Origin: Sinosporangium siamense
Lineage (GTDB): Bacteria; Actinomycetota; Actinomycetes; Streptosporangiales; Streptosporangiaceae
Reading direction: 5' to 3'
Assembly: GCF_016863435.1 (NCBI RefSeq)
Contig: NZ_BOOW01000059.1
Coordinates: 1-63,107, forward strand
DNA length: 63,107 bases
The notes under the pieces were generated by a model. That model ran no database searches, had not been told where the DNA came from, and saw only the letters and a list, made by a program, of their open reading frames with translations. This document shows positions 6,871-15,129 of this stretch, in pieces; the first letter of the stretch is position 1; each line of letters begins with the position of its first letter. Both the position numbers and the translations under genes were made by a program.

Positions 6871-9009
6871 GTGGAGATCAGCGGATATACCACCGCCAGT
6901 GGGGTAGCGGTTGAAGTGTCGGCCGGTGATGTGCCCGAGTCGGTGCTTGAAGAGATCGTGAGCTCGCTCGGCCGGCGCCGGGGTGGGGTGTTGTCCTCGG
7001 GCATGGAATACCCCGGCCGCTACAGCCGGTGGCACCTCGCCTATGTCGACCCTTGCCTGGAGATCGTGGCCAGAGGGCGGCGCATCTCGGCCAGGGCGCT
7101 CAACGCGCGCGGGCGCATCGTGCTTCCCGCCGTCACCTCGTGCCTGCTGGCGGCGGGCAAACCCACCGAGGAGCCGTCCGGCGACCGGGTCGAGGTGCAC
7201 GTCCCGGAGTCGGAGGACCTCCTTCCCGAGGAGATGCGCAGCCGCCGCCCCACGGTGTTCAGCGCCATCCGCGAGGTGATCGCGGCGTTCAAAGGCGACG
7301 ACGAGCACCTCGGGCTGTATGGCGCGTTCGGTTATGACCTGGCGTTCCAGTTCGAGCCGATCCGGCAGGTGCTCACCCGCCCCGCCGACCAGCGCGACCT
7401 GGTGCTCCACCTGCCCGACCGGGTTCTCGTCGTCGACCGCAAACGCGAGACCAGCCGGGAATACCTCTATGAGTTCACCGTGGACGGCGTCACCACCGCC
7501 GGCCTGCCCCGCGACGGCGAGACCCTGCCCCTCGCGCCGCCGCCCGCCGAGATCCCGAGTGACCCCGTGCGGGGGCACTATGCCGAGGTCGTGGCCGCGG
7601 CGAAGGAGAAGTTCGTCCGCGGCGACCTGTTCGAGGTCGTGCCCGGCCAGGTGTTCCACGCGCCCTGCGCCGACCCGCCCGCCTTCTACCGGCACCTGCG
7701 CGCGAGCAACCCCGCGCCCTATGAGTTTCTCTTCAACCTGGGCGACGGCGAGCACCTCGTGGGCGCCTCCCCCGAGATGTATGTCAGGGTCGGCGGCGAC
7801 CGCGTCGAGACGTGCCCCATCTCCGGCACCATCGCCCGCGGCGTCGACCCCGTCGAGGACGCCGAGAACATCCGCACCCTCCTGTCGAGCATCAAGGAGG
7901 AGTCGGAGCTCACGATGTGCACCGACGTCGACCGCAACGACAAGTCGCGCGTCTGCGTCCCCGGCAGCGTCAAGGTGATCGGCCGCCGCCAGATCGAGAT
8001 GTACTCCAGGGTCATCCACACCGTCGACCACATCGAGGGCCGCCTGCGGCCCGAGTTCGACGCGCTCGACGCCTTCCTCACCCACATGTGGGCTGTCACC
8101 GTCACCGGCGCGCCCAAGACCTGGGCGATGCAGTTCATCGAGGAGCACGAGGCCACTACCCGGCGGTGGTACGGCGGAGCAGTCGGTTACATCGGCTTCG
8201 ACGGCTCGATGAACACCGGCCTCACCCTGCGCACCGCCCAGATCAGGGGCGGCGTCGCCGCCGTGCGCGCCGGGGCCACGCTTCTGTTCGACTCCGACCC
8301 GCACGCCGAGGAGCGCGAGACCGAGCTCAAGGCCAGCGCCCTGCTCGGCGCCCTGGCCGCCGTCGGCCGCCCAGCCGCCGAGCCCGCCGAGCCCGCCGAG
8401 GCCGAGCAGCCCGGCGCGGGCATGTCGGTGCTCCTCGTCGACCACGAGGACTCCTTCGTCAACACCCTCGCCGACTACTTCCGGCGGCAAGGGGCGGAGG
8501 TCACGACCCTGCGCCACGGCTTCCCGCTGCGCATGCTCGACGAGCTCGCCCCCTCGCTGGTCGTGCTGTCACCCGGCCCGGGGTGGCCGTCCGACTTCGG
8601 CACCTCCGCGCTGCTGGACGCGGTCTATGAGCGGGGGCTGCCCGTCTTCGGGGTGTGCCTCGGCCTTCAGGCCATGGTCGAGCACGCGGGCGGCACTCTG
8701 AGCCTGCTGCCCTACCCCGAGCACGGCAAACGCGGCCAGGTCGGCCGTGAGGGGGAGAGTGCGCTGCTGTCCGGCCTGCCCGCCGAGTTCACCGCGGCCC
8801 GTTACCACTCGGTGCACGCCAAGCGGGAGGGTGTGATCGGGTTCGATTCCACCGCCTTCACGCCCGACGGGGCTGTGATGGCGATCGAGGACCCTGCCAA
8901 CCGGCGCTTCGCCGTACAGTTCCACCCGGAGTCCATCCTCACCACCGAGGGCGGGGCGGGGGAGAAGATCATCGCCAATGTGCTGAAATTGGCCGCCCGT
9001 AACACCTGA
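6871..9009 (+). CDS. trpE(G): Anthranilate synthase, fused TrpE-TrpG
   Basis: Makes anthranilate from chorismate and glutamine, the first committed step of tryptophan synthesis. The 712-residue protein has a chorismate-binding TrpE part (about 1-505; motifs EESELTMCTDVDRND and TVTGAPKTWAMQF) and, after a short acidic Ala/Glu/Pro linker, a class I glutamine amidotransferase from residue 518 (VLLVDHEDSFV), with nucleophile C596 in VFGVCLGLQ and His/Glu in VQFHPES. The frame is open further upstream through the leader, but GTG 6871 downstream of the attenuator gives the expected N-terminus; GTG 6853 is an alternative. The Trp-Trp leader argues for tryptophan rather than phenazine biosynthesis (PhzE is the close look-alike). 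Confidence 0.94.
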   Translation: MEISGYTTASGVAVEVSAGDVPESVLEEIVSSLGRRRGGVLSSGMEYPGRYSRWHLAYVDPCLEIVARGRRISARALNARGRIVLPAVTSCLLAAGKPTEEPSGDRVEVHVPESEDLLPEEMRSRRPTVFSAIREVIAAFKGDDEHLGLYGAFGYDLAFQFEPIRQVLTRPADQRDLVLHLPDRVLVVDRKRETSREYLYEFTVDGVTTAGLPRDGETLPLAPPPAEIPSDPVRGHYAEVVAAAKEKFVRGDLFEVVPGQVFHAPCADPPAFYRHLRASNPAPYEFLFNLGDGEHLVGASPEMYVRVGGDRVETCPISGTIARGVDPVEDAENIRTLLSSIKEESELTMCTDVDRNDKSRVCVPGSVKVIGRRQIEMYSRVIHTVDHIEGRLRPEFDALDAFLTHMWAVTVTGAPKTWAMQFIEEHEATTRRWYGGAVGYIGFDGSMNTGLTLRTAQIRGGVAAVRAGATLLFDSDPHAEERETELKASALLGALAAVGRPAAEPAEPAEAEQPGAGMSVLLVDHEDSFVNTLADYFRRQGAEVTTLRHGFPLRMLDELAPSLVVLSPGPGWPSDFGTSALLDAVYERGLPVFGVCLGLQAMVEHAGGTLSLLPYPEHGKRGQVGREGESALLSGLPAEFTAARYHSVHAKREGVIGFDSTAFTPDGAVMAIEDPANRRFAVQFHPESILTTEGGAGEKIIANVLKLAARNT

Positions 9010-9125
9010 GAGCGGACATTCGCCTTCTCGAAGGAAGGCTCAGGTAAAGGGCTTAAGTAAAGAGAGTAAAGACGCCGGACCGGTGGGGCTGAAGGGCCTA
9101 GAGTCTGCACGGCGTTGAGACACGG

Positions 9126-9153
9126 GGCCGGTGAGGTGATGTCCTCACCGGCC
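9126..9153 (+). terminator. Terminator hairpin after trpE(G)
   Basis: GGCCGGTGAGG (9126-9136) and CCTCACCGGCC (9143-9153) form a perfect 11-bp stem with loop TGATGT. No long U-tract follows. It lies 116 nt after the trpE(G) stop and 57 nt before the next start. Confidence 0.65.
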
Positions 9154-9210
9154 TCCGGTTGTCTTCGCGCGCCATTCACGCGGCACTCACGGCAACGGCG
9201 AGGGGGAGCG

Positions 9211-11664
9211 ATGCGGCCACACGACGCGGGGCGCTTCGACGCGGCATCCGCCAGCGGACTGGTCGACGGGCTGATCACCGGCACCCGGCGCCCCTCCCGG
9301 GCACGCCGCGCCGTGCCTCCGATGGAGCCTCCGGGCGAGGGCCGTCTCGCCGGGGGAGACGGTGGGCCCCCTCGGCGGGTCGGCAGGGGGAAGGCCGATG
9401 ACGTGCAGGTCCCGGAGGGGGCCGGCGGGGGGCCTGAGCCGGAGGGGGGCCCGCCTCGGCGGGCGGGCAAGGCGAAGAGCGGTGAGGTGCCGGAGCAGGC
9501 CGGCCCGCTTGCCCGGCGGCCGGGCAGGGCAAAGGCCGGTGAGGTGCCGGTTCAGGGCACGGGTGGCGGGTCTTTCGAGGAAGAGGATGCGTCCCCCCGG
9601 CAGGAGGCCAGGGCGAAGAGCGGTGATGAGCCGGCCCGGGGCTCAGGCGAGTGGTCCGGGGAAGACGATGCGTCGCCGCGGCGGGCGGCCGGGGGGAAGG
9701 CAGGTGGTCCTCGGCGTGGGTCCGGTCGCACGGTGGACGACGATTCCGTGTCCGACGGCGGGGTGACTTCCGATAAGGCCGTTCAGGGGAAACGTGGCGG
9801 GGTTCGTGGCTCCGGCGGCGACCGCACGGGCGAGGCGGGCCCCGGGTTGCTCCCGGGCGCGCGTCAAGACCCGGCGGGGGTGGCTCATGGAGGGGGGAGT
9901 GAGACCGGCCAAGGGGCTGAGCACGGCCCGGCTTTCGACGAGCTTCGTGGGGAGTCACGGCGGGGGAGCGACGCGGGGTGGGTGCGGAGAGGGCGGGCCG
10001 GCGCCGTTGGTTCGGGAGGGGCACAGGCGGCGGACTCGGGTTCGCCGGCACTCGTGCAGCCTGATCTGGGGCTTGAGACGGGGCACACCGTGACGGGCCA
10101 CACCGCGACGGGCCACACCGCCAAGAGGCCCTCTCGGGGTGGCGTGGGCCGGGCAGAGGGCGGGCTTGCCGGTGGGAGCGGTGTGGGAGCGCACGCGGCG
10201 GACTCGGATGATCCCGGTGAGCCTTCGCGCGCGGACGGCCGGGCGTTGAGCGGGCCTGCCGCCAGGGGCACGGCCGCCGGTGGGATGGGGACGGCGAACC
10301 GCGAGTCCGGCGGCGGCCGCCGCGGGAGTGATGCCGGGCGGACGGGTTGGAGCCGCGTCGACACGGGTGGCCTGACGGGGGCGGTGAGCGACCTCGGCGG
10401 GGACACGGAGAGCGGCGGTGAGGAAGGCGGGGCGGGTTTAAGAGCCCGGGAGGGGCGGAGCGAGACGGGGCCGGGAAGGCGATCGCGGCAAGCGCGTGGA
10501 GGGTGGGACGAGGAGGACGGCGCCGGGTGGCCCGACGGGCTGCCTGATCAGGTGCGGGAGGCCCTGCTTGCCCCGATGATCGATCAACACTGCCGGGGGG
10601 TGGAGCGTGACGACCTCTCCAGGGCGCGGTTCGAGATCCTGATCGCGGAGTCCGGAGCGCCCGCCCCGCCGGGCACCACACACTTCGACAGCTCCGCCGG
10701 TGTGGCGGTGCGCCGATGGTGTGCGCCGCTGCTTGACCTTCCGGTGCATGCGGCGCCCGCCGTCTACCTGTCGCGACGCGCCGAGCTCGGGGCCGACGAG
10801 GTCAACTGGAGGCTGCTTCGAGCCGCGGGGGTGGCCGCGTTCCTGGTCGACACGGCGGACGCGGGGCCGGAGGTCCTGTCGACGGCGGAGATGGGGCGTC
10901 TCGGCGGGGCGGCGGCCGACGAGGTCGTGGGGCTGGAGGGCATCGAGCAGCGGGTCGCCGAGAGGGCCCGCACCGCGGTCGACTACATGGAGTCGCTGGC
11001 GGTGGCGCTGCACGAGCGTGCGGCCCGCGCCGTCGGCCTCACCTCGGCCATCGCGCACCGGCACGGCTTGCACTTCGACCCCGCCCGCCCGAGCCGGGGG
11101 TCGGTCATCGCTGCGGCCAACCGCCGTCTCGCCGACCCCAAGGAGATCCTCGGCGACCCGGTGCTGCTCAGGCACCTGCTGTGGGCCGCCGTCGACGTGG
11201 CCCGCGAGCGGGGGCTCCCGCTCCAGCTTCCGACGGGCCACGGGCGAGCCGGGATCGATCCTTACCGCGCCGATCCCACATTGATGGCGGGGTTCGTCAG
11301 GGTTGTGCAGCACCTCGGGGTGCCGGTCATCCTGCTGCACTGCCACCCGTTCCACCGGCAGGCCGCCCACCTGGCCGCCGTCTTCCCGCACGTCTACCTC
11401 GACCTCGGCATGGGCCTCGCCTCCTCGGCCTCCGCCACCGCCATCGGCGAAGTGCTCGACCTTGTGCCCTTCCACAAGCTGATGTTCGGCTCCGGCGGCT
11501 CGGCCCTCGCCGAGACCCTGCTGCTCGGCGCCCTCCACCATCGCCGCGGCCTCGCCCATGCCTTTGCCGCCCGCATCGGCCGGGGCGACTGGTCGCCCGC
11601 CGACGCCGCCCGCTTCGCCCACATGATCGGCTCCGGCAACGCCCGCCGCGTCTACCGGCTGTGA
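9211..11664 (+). CDS. Amidohydrolase-like (FluG-type) protein with 445-residue disordered N-terminus
   Basis: ATG 9211 has a strong ribosome site (GAGGGGGAG, 2-5 nt upstream), supporting the long 817-residue form. Residues 1-445 are Gly/Arg/Ser/Pro-rich and low in complexity, with degenerate units such as PRR..GRAK.GEVP and TGHTVTGHTATGHTAK; they look disordered. Residues 446-817 match amidohydrolase-2 / FluG-like TIM barrels (LLHCHPFHRQAAHLA, VYLDLGMGL, HKLMFGSGGSALAE). Two usual metal ligands appear altered: the HxH motif reads IDQHCRGV, and the Asp expected in FGSD reads FGSGG. The domain may therefore bind rather than hydrolyse. An internal start near 10500 cannot be excluded. Confidence 0.72.
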   Translation: MRPHDAGRFDAASASGLVDGLITGTRRPSRARRAVPPMEPPGEGRLAGGDGGPPRRVGRGKADDVQVPEGAGGGPEPEGGPPRRAGKAKSGEVPEQAGPLARRPGRAKAGEVPVQGTGGGSFEEEDASPRQEARAKSGDEPARGSGEWSGEDDASPRRAAGGKAGGPRRGSGRTVDDDSVSDGGVTSDKAVQGKRGGVRGSGGDRTGEAGPGLLPGARQDPAGVAHGGGSETGQGAEHGPAFDELRGESRRGSDAGWVRRGRAGAVGSGGAQAADSGSPALVQPDLGLETGHTVTGHTATGHTAKRPSRGGVGRAEGGLAGGSGVGAHAADSDDPGEPSRADGRALSGPAARGTAAGGMGTANRESGGGRRGSDAGRTGWSRVDTGGLTGAVSDLGGDTESGGEEGGAGLRAREGRSETGPGRRSRQARGGWDEEDGAGWPDGLPDQVREALLAPMIDQHCRGVERDDLSRARFEILIAESGAPAPPGTTHFDSSAGVAVRRWCAPLLDLPVHAAPAVYLSRRAELGADEVNWRLLRAAGVAAFLVDTADAGPEVLSTAEMGRLGGAAADEVVGLEGIEQRVAERARTAVDYMESLAVALHERAARAVGLTSAIAHRHGLHFDPARPSRGSVIAAANRRLADPKEILGDPVLLRHLLWAAVDVARERGLPLQLPTGHGRAGIDPYRADPTLMAGFVRVVQHLGVPVILLHCHPFHRQAAHLAAVFPHVYLDLGMGLASSASATAIGEVLDLVPFHKLMFGSGGSALAETLLLGALHHRRGLAHAFAARIGRGDWSPADAARFAHMIGSGNARRVYRL

Positions 11665-11778
11665 TCGTCTGAGCGGAGACCCGGATCGCAGGTCATGGTG
11701 AGGACGCCTGAGCGGTGCGGTGACGAGGAGGTCTAGCATGTACGGCGGTCTGGGTAGCGATGACGACAGGGGGATCTC

Positions 11779-13410
11779 ATGAGCGGTGAACCGCGTTTCC
11801 TCTCCGACGTGACCGTCGAGCTGGTGCGGCACAGCGCGAAGGACACCGACGTTCTGTGGGCGGCGAGGGTGTCCACGGCGGGGGAGCAGTCGATCGAGGA
11901 GGTCAACAAGGACGCTGAGAAGTCCAAGGGGTTGATCAACTACCTCATGCGGGACCGGCACGGCAGCCCGTTCGAGCACAACTCGATGACCTTCTTCATC
12001 AATGCGCCGATCTTCGTGTTCCGCGAATTCCACCGTCATCGAGTCGGCTGGTGTCTCGCCGGCGACTCCGAGATCACGCTGGTGAGTGAGAAAGGGCATA
12101 TTCGCCGTCGAACCATCGCAGAGCTCTACCGGCTCTGGCATCACGGTGTCGAAGACGTCCTGCCCCGTGCGGGGGGAGGTGTCTCGTGGCACAAGGGTGC
12201 ACAGAAGTGGACAGCGCAGGTTAGGCACAGCAAGCGCATTCACTATCTTGGGCTACATGACACAAAGGAGGCGGCAGCTCAGGCAGTAGCCGCTTTCAGG
12301 GAGGCAAACCCTTCGAAGCGAGTGCGAAAGCTCGACTCGGTCCGCCGCAACCATGTGCGATGCTTCGACGAGGTGACTCTCATGGCCTCTCGCGCCAGGA
12401 TCGTGGACGTGATGGAGTCCGGGGTCAAGCAGTTGATCCGGCTTAGCACAGCGAGTGGTCGCACGCTGAGGTGTTCCGTTGATCATGCGGTCCTCACCCC
12501 GCATGGCTGGAGGAAGGCCGGAGAGCTCGTCGTCGGCGACGAACTCATGGTCGCAGGCACGGCACCACGTCCGTCCGAGGCGCTGGTTCCCCCCTCGCTT
12601 CGCCGGGGCATCGGTGTGTGGACCTCTATGCAGCGGCTCCGGCTCATCAAGCAGGTGGACACCTGCTATCTGTGCTCTGAGACATTCGATCGCGACGAGT
12701 TGACACTGGACCATGTGGTTCCTGTCGCATCGGACCTACTGAAGGCTCTCGATGAGCGCAATCTCAAGCCCGCATGTACGAAGTGTCACCGGACGAAGAG
12801 CAATTCGGAGCAGGCCCTGGCTAAGCGTGGTGGGAAGATCTCCATCGCGAAGCCCGACCCGATCGTCTCCGCCGAAGACGACGGTGAGGAGATGACCTAC
12901 GACTTGTCGGTCGAGGGGCCTTGGCATAATTTCCTCGCAAATGGAATTGTCGTGCACAATTCATACAACGAGGAGAGTGGGCGTTATCGCGAGCTAAGTC
13001 CGGTTTTCTATGTGCCGGGGCATGAACGCAAGCTTGTGCAAGAGGGCAAGCCCGGGCGTTATGTGTTCGTGCCGGGGTCCGACGAGCAGCACAAGGTGGT
13101 CACCGAGGCGATGGAGTCCTCCTATCGCCAGGCATATGCCGCCTACCAGGAGATGCTGGAGGCCGGTGTCGCCCGTGAGGTGGCCCGGGCCGTGCTCCCC
13201 GTCGGATTGTTCTCGACGATGTATGCCACGTGCAACGCCCGCTCGCTGATGCACTTCCTGTCCCTGCGCACCAAGGACGAGCGGGCGCGTGTGCCGTCGT
13301 TCCCGCAGCGCGAGATCGAGATGGTGGCCGAGCGCATGGAGGCGATCTGGGCTGAGTTGATGCCGCTGACCCACGCCGCGTTCGTCGCCAACGGGCGGGT
13401 CGCGCCCTAG
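11779..13410 (+). CDS. thyX: Flavin-dependent thymidylate synthase ThyX containing an intein
   Basis: ThyX makes dTMP from dUMP using methylene-tetrahydrofolate and FAD/NADPH. The 543-residue precursor consists of extein 1-91, intein 92-394 and extein 395-543, giving a 240-residue mature enzyme, normal for ThyX. The inserted point splits the signature motif RHRxxSxxxxSxR exactly: RHRVGW before the intein and SYNEESGRYRELSP after it. The start ATG follows GGGGGA at a good distance. It stands as a single gene after the amidohydrolase-like gene and converges on the MoaD-like gene. Without splicing, the nucleotide/folate site would be disrupted, so splicing is presumably obligatory. Confidence 0.95.
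   Translation: MSGEPRFLSDVTVELVRHSAKDTDVLWAARVSTAGEQSIEEVNKDAEKSKGLINYLMRDRHGSPFEHNSMTFFINAPIFVFREFHRHRVGWCLAGDSEITLVSEKGHIRRRTIAELYRLWHHGVEDVLPRAGGGVSWHKGAQKWTAQVRHSKRIHYLGLHDTKEAAAQAVAAFREANPSKRVRKLDSVRRNHVRCFDEVTLMASRARIVDVMESGVKQLIRLSTASGRTLRCSVDHAVLTPHGWRKAGELVVGDELMVAGTAPRPSEALVPPSLRRGIGVWTSMQRLRLIKQVDTCYLCSETFDRDELTLDHVVPVASDLLKALDERNLKPACTKCHRTKSNSEQALAKRGGKISIAKPDPIVSAEDDGEEMTYDLSVEGPWHNFLANGIVVHNSYNEESGRYRELSPVFYVPGHERKLVQEGKPGRYVFVPGSDEQHKVVTEAMESSYRQAYAAYQEMLEAGVAREVARAVLPVGLFSTMYATCNARSLMHFLSLRTKDERARVPSFPQREIEMVAERMEAIWAELMPLTHAAFVANGRVAP
12052..12960 (+). other. ThyX intein with AP2-like and HNH endonuclease domains
   Basis: In-frame 303-residue intein (residues 92-394). Block A begins CLAGDSEITL; block B is seen as LRCSVDHAVLTPHGWRKAGEL; block F/G ends WHNFLANGIVVHN with the +1 extein Ser. 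Nucleophile Cys1, penultimate His and terminal Asn are all present, so it should splice. An AP2-like DNA-binding segment (GVSWHKGAQKWTAQ ... HYLGLHDTKEAAAQA) sits early, before block B. An HNH nuclease (CYLCSETFDRDELTLDHVVP ... NLKPACTKCHRTKS) with paired CxxC motifs sits between blocks B and F. The lower GC and codon bias of this stretch compared with the exteins fits horizontal acquisition. Confidence 0.95.
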
Positions 13411-13419
13411 GAGACCGCG

Positions 13420-13453
13420 GGCTGAGCCGGTCCCGGGTGGGAGCGGCTCAGCC
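13420..13453. terminator. Bidirectional hairpin between thyX and the MoaD-like gene
   Basis: GGCTGAGCCG (13420-13429) pairs perfectly with CGGCTCAGCC (13444-13453). It lies between convergent genes and its right arm covers the MoaD-like stop codon. No U-tract is present. Confidence 0.55.
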
Positions 13454-13756
13454 GATGGCGGGCAGCACGTAGACCTCCGCGCCCGGGGGGAGCACGCAGT
13501 CCAGGCCGCCGATGCGGCGGGCGTTCTCGCCGCAGACGAACATGCTGATGTGTCTGCGGATGCGGCCGTAGTCGTCGCGGAGACGTCCTTCGAGTTTGGG
13601 GTGGGTCCGGCGCAGAGTGTCCAGTGCGCCGCCGAGTGTGGGCTGGGTGGTGCTGTGGTCGGCCACCGCGAAGACCTTCACCTCGCTGGCGTCGCCGACC
13701 CAGTGCCGTAGCGTGCTCGGTAAGACGAAAGTCACGAGCATGACCGGTCGAGCCAT
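13448..13756 (-). CDS. MoaD/ThiS-family ubiquitin-like protein
   Basis: A protein of 102 residues with the beta-grasp pattern of MoaD/ThiS sulfur carriers: MLVTFVLPSTLRHWV at the start, GALDTLRRTHPKLEGRL in the helix and PPGAEVYVLPAIG near the C-terminus. The usual C-terminal Gly-Gly is absent (it ends in a single Gly), so conventional adenylation and thiocarboxylation is uncertain. ATG 13756 follows AGGA. It lies 6 nt downstream of the BNR-repeat gene; such pairs recur in actinomycetes, but their joint role is not known to me. Confidence 0.75.
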   Translation of the reverse strand: MARPVMLVTFVLPSTLRHWVGDASEVKVFAVADHSTTQPTLGGALDTLRRTHPKLEGRLRDDYGRIRRHISMFVCGENARRIGGLDCVLPPGAEVYVLPAIG

Positions 13757-13762
13757 CACTTC

Positions 13763-14896
13763 CTAAGACCCCATCCGCTGGTTGGTGCCGGACATGAACC
13801 CGGGCTCCCGCACCGAGGGGAGTATGGCGGAGCGCACGGTGAGCACGTCGGGGAGATGCCGGGCGATTCGGGTCCATGTCTCACCGTCGTCGCGCGAGCC
13901 GTACACCTCGCCGTCGCGGGTGCCGAAGAACAGCCCGGCGGGTGAGGCGGACATCGCGTCGCGCAGCACCGAGGCGTGGACGGGCGGCTCGGGCAGGCCG
14001 CGGGTGTAGGCGTGCCAGGTGTCGCCGGCGTCGTCGGTGCGGAACACCCGGTAACGGTGGTCGACCGGCACACGGTCCATATCCGACTCCAGGGGGAGCA
14101 CGAAGACCGTGTCCGGCTTGGTGGGGTGCACGACGACGGGGAAGCCGAAGTCGGACGGCAGATCATCGCCGATCGAGGTCCAGGTGCCGCCGAAGTCGTC
14201 GCTCCGGTAGACCCCGAAGTGGTGCTGGAGGTAGAGCCGGTCCGGGTGGGCGGGGTGCTGGGCTACCTTGTGCACGCATTGCCCGAACTCCGGGAACTGC
14301 CCGCCTTCCGGGAGGAAGGGGGCGCGGATGCCGCGGTTGGCCGCCTCCCAGGTCTGTCCGCCGTCGTCGCTGCGATAGAAACCGGCAGCGGACACGGCGA
14401 TGCCCAGTTTGGCGCTGTCCTTCGGGTGGGGGACGACGGTGTGGAGGCATAGGCCGCCTCCGCCGGGTTGCCATTGGGGGCGGTGCGGGTGATTCCACAG
14501 CCCTTGCACCAGGCTGTAGGTCTTGCCCCCGTCCTCCGAGCGGAACAGCGCTCCCGGCTCGGCGCCCGCCCAGACGACCCCCGGCTCGGTGGGGGATGGG
14601 GTGATCTGCCAAATCCGGGTCAGGGTCGCGCCGGTGTGGTCCGGGAAGGCGACGGGCGGTCTCTGTGCTTCGTTCCAGGTCTCACCGAGATCGTCGGACC
14701 ACATAATGGATGGGCCGAAATGTCCGTATTCGATGGCGGCGAGGACCCGGGGGACGTGTCCCCGGGTGTCGATGGCGACCGCGTGCACGCCGACCGTGGA
14801 GAACCTGACAGGCTGCACGGCGAACGGACTCCCGTCGCTTGACCTCGCGAGGAACAGCCCCTTGCGTGTGCCGATCGCGAGGAGTGCTTCGCGCAT
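13763..14896 (-). CDS. BNR/sialidase-like beta-propeller protein
   Basis: A 377-residue protein with repeated BNR Asp-box motifs (SDDLGETWNEA, SEDGGKTYSLV, SDDGGQTWEAA, SDDFGGTWTSI, TDDAGDTWHAY, SRDDGETWTRI), about one per 50-60 residues, which predicts a six-bladed propeller of the VPS10/exo-sialidase-like class. No signal peptide is seen, so it is probably cytoplasmic. The Asp-boxes are structural and the sialidase Arg triad is not evident, so the enzyme name in databases may mislead. It is co-transcribed with the MoaD-like gene that follows after 6 nt. Confidence 0.82.
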   Translation of the reverse strand: MREALLAIGTRKGLFLARSSDGSPFAVQPVRFSTVGVHAVAIDTRGHVPRVLAAIEYGHFGPSIMWSDDLGETWNEAQRPPVAFPDHTGATLTRIWQITPSPTEPGVVWAGAEPGALFRSEDGGKTYSLVQGLWNHPHRPQWQPGGGGLCLHTVVPHPKDSAKLGIAVSAAGFYRSDDGGQTWEAANRGIRAPFLPEGGQFPEFGQCVHKVAQHPAHPDRLYLQHHFGVYRSDDFGGTWTSIGDDLPSDFGFPVVVHPTKPDTVFVLPLESDMDRVPVDHRYRVFRTDDAGDTWHAYTRGLPEPPVHASVLRDAMSASPAGLFFGTRDGEVYGSRDDGETWTRIARHLPDVLTVRSAILPSVREPGFMSGTNQRMGS

Positions 14897-15060
14897 GACA
14901 GCCTCCCTGGTGGTTGTTCGCTCCGCTGCGTGCGGATCAGGACCATCGTGTCACGCAGGGATGGGGAACAAGCTGGGTACATGCCATTTGCGCGGTGAAG
15001 GCGCCCCTTTTCTAGCTGCCTGACGGATAATCGTTCCTCCGACGGCGCTGCCATGGACCG

Positions 15061-15103
15061 AAAAAGGCGGGAGGGCGGGGAGTGGTCAGTCTGCCCCGCC
15101 CTC
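15061..15103 (-). terminator. Rho-independent terminator after the flavohemoglobin gene
   Basis: A perfect 10-bp stem: GAGGGCGGGG (15071-15080) with CCCCGCCCTC (15094-15103). On the minus strand it is followed by CCGCC and a TTTTT tract (15061-15065). It lies 27 nt past the stop codon. The rest of 14897-15129 holds nothing else clear. Confidence 0.8.
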
Positions 15104-15129
15104 TTTCCAGGCCCCCTGGTTTCCTGGCT

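Noticed and set aside
8838-8856. tRNA T-arm-like GGTTCGATTCC
   Set aside because: Part of the coding sequence of the amidotransferase domain (IGFDSTAF); no acceptor stem.
6871-9009. PhzE (phenazine) identity for the TrpE-TrpG fusion
   Set aside because: No other phenazine genes nearby, and the Trp-Trp leader peptide indicates control by tryptophan.
10438-12243. 601-residue minus-strand open frame opposite the amidohydrolase-like and thyX genes
   Set aside because: The thyX/intein frame is certain on the plus strand, and this frame shows no family similarity.
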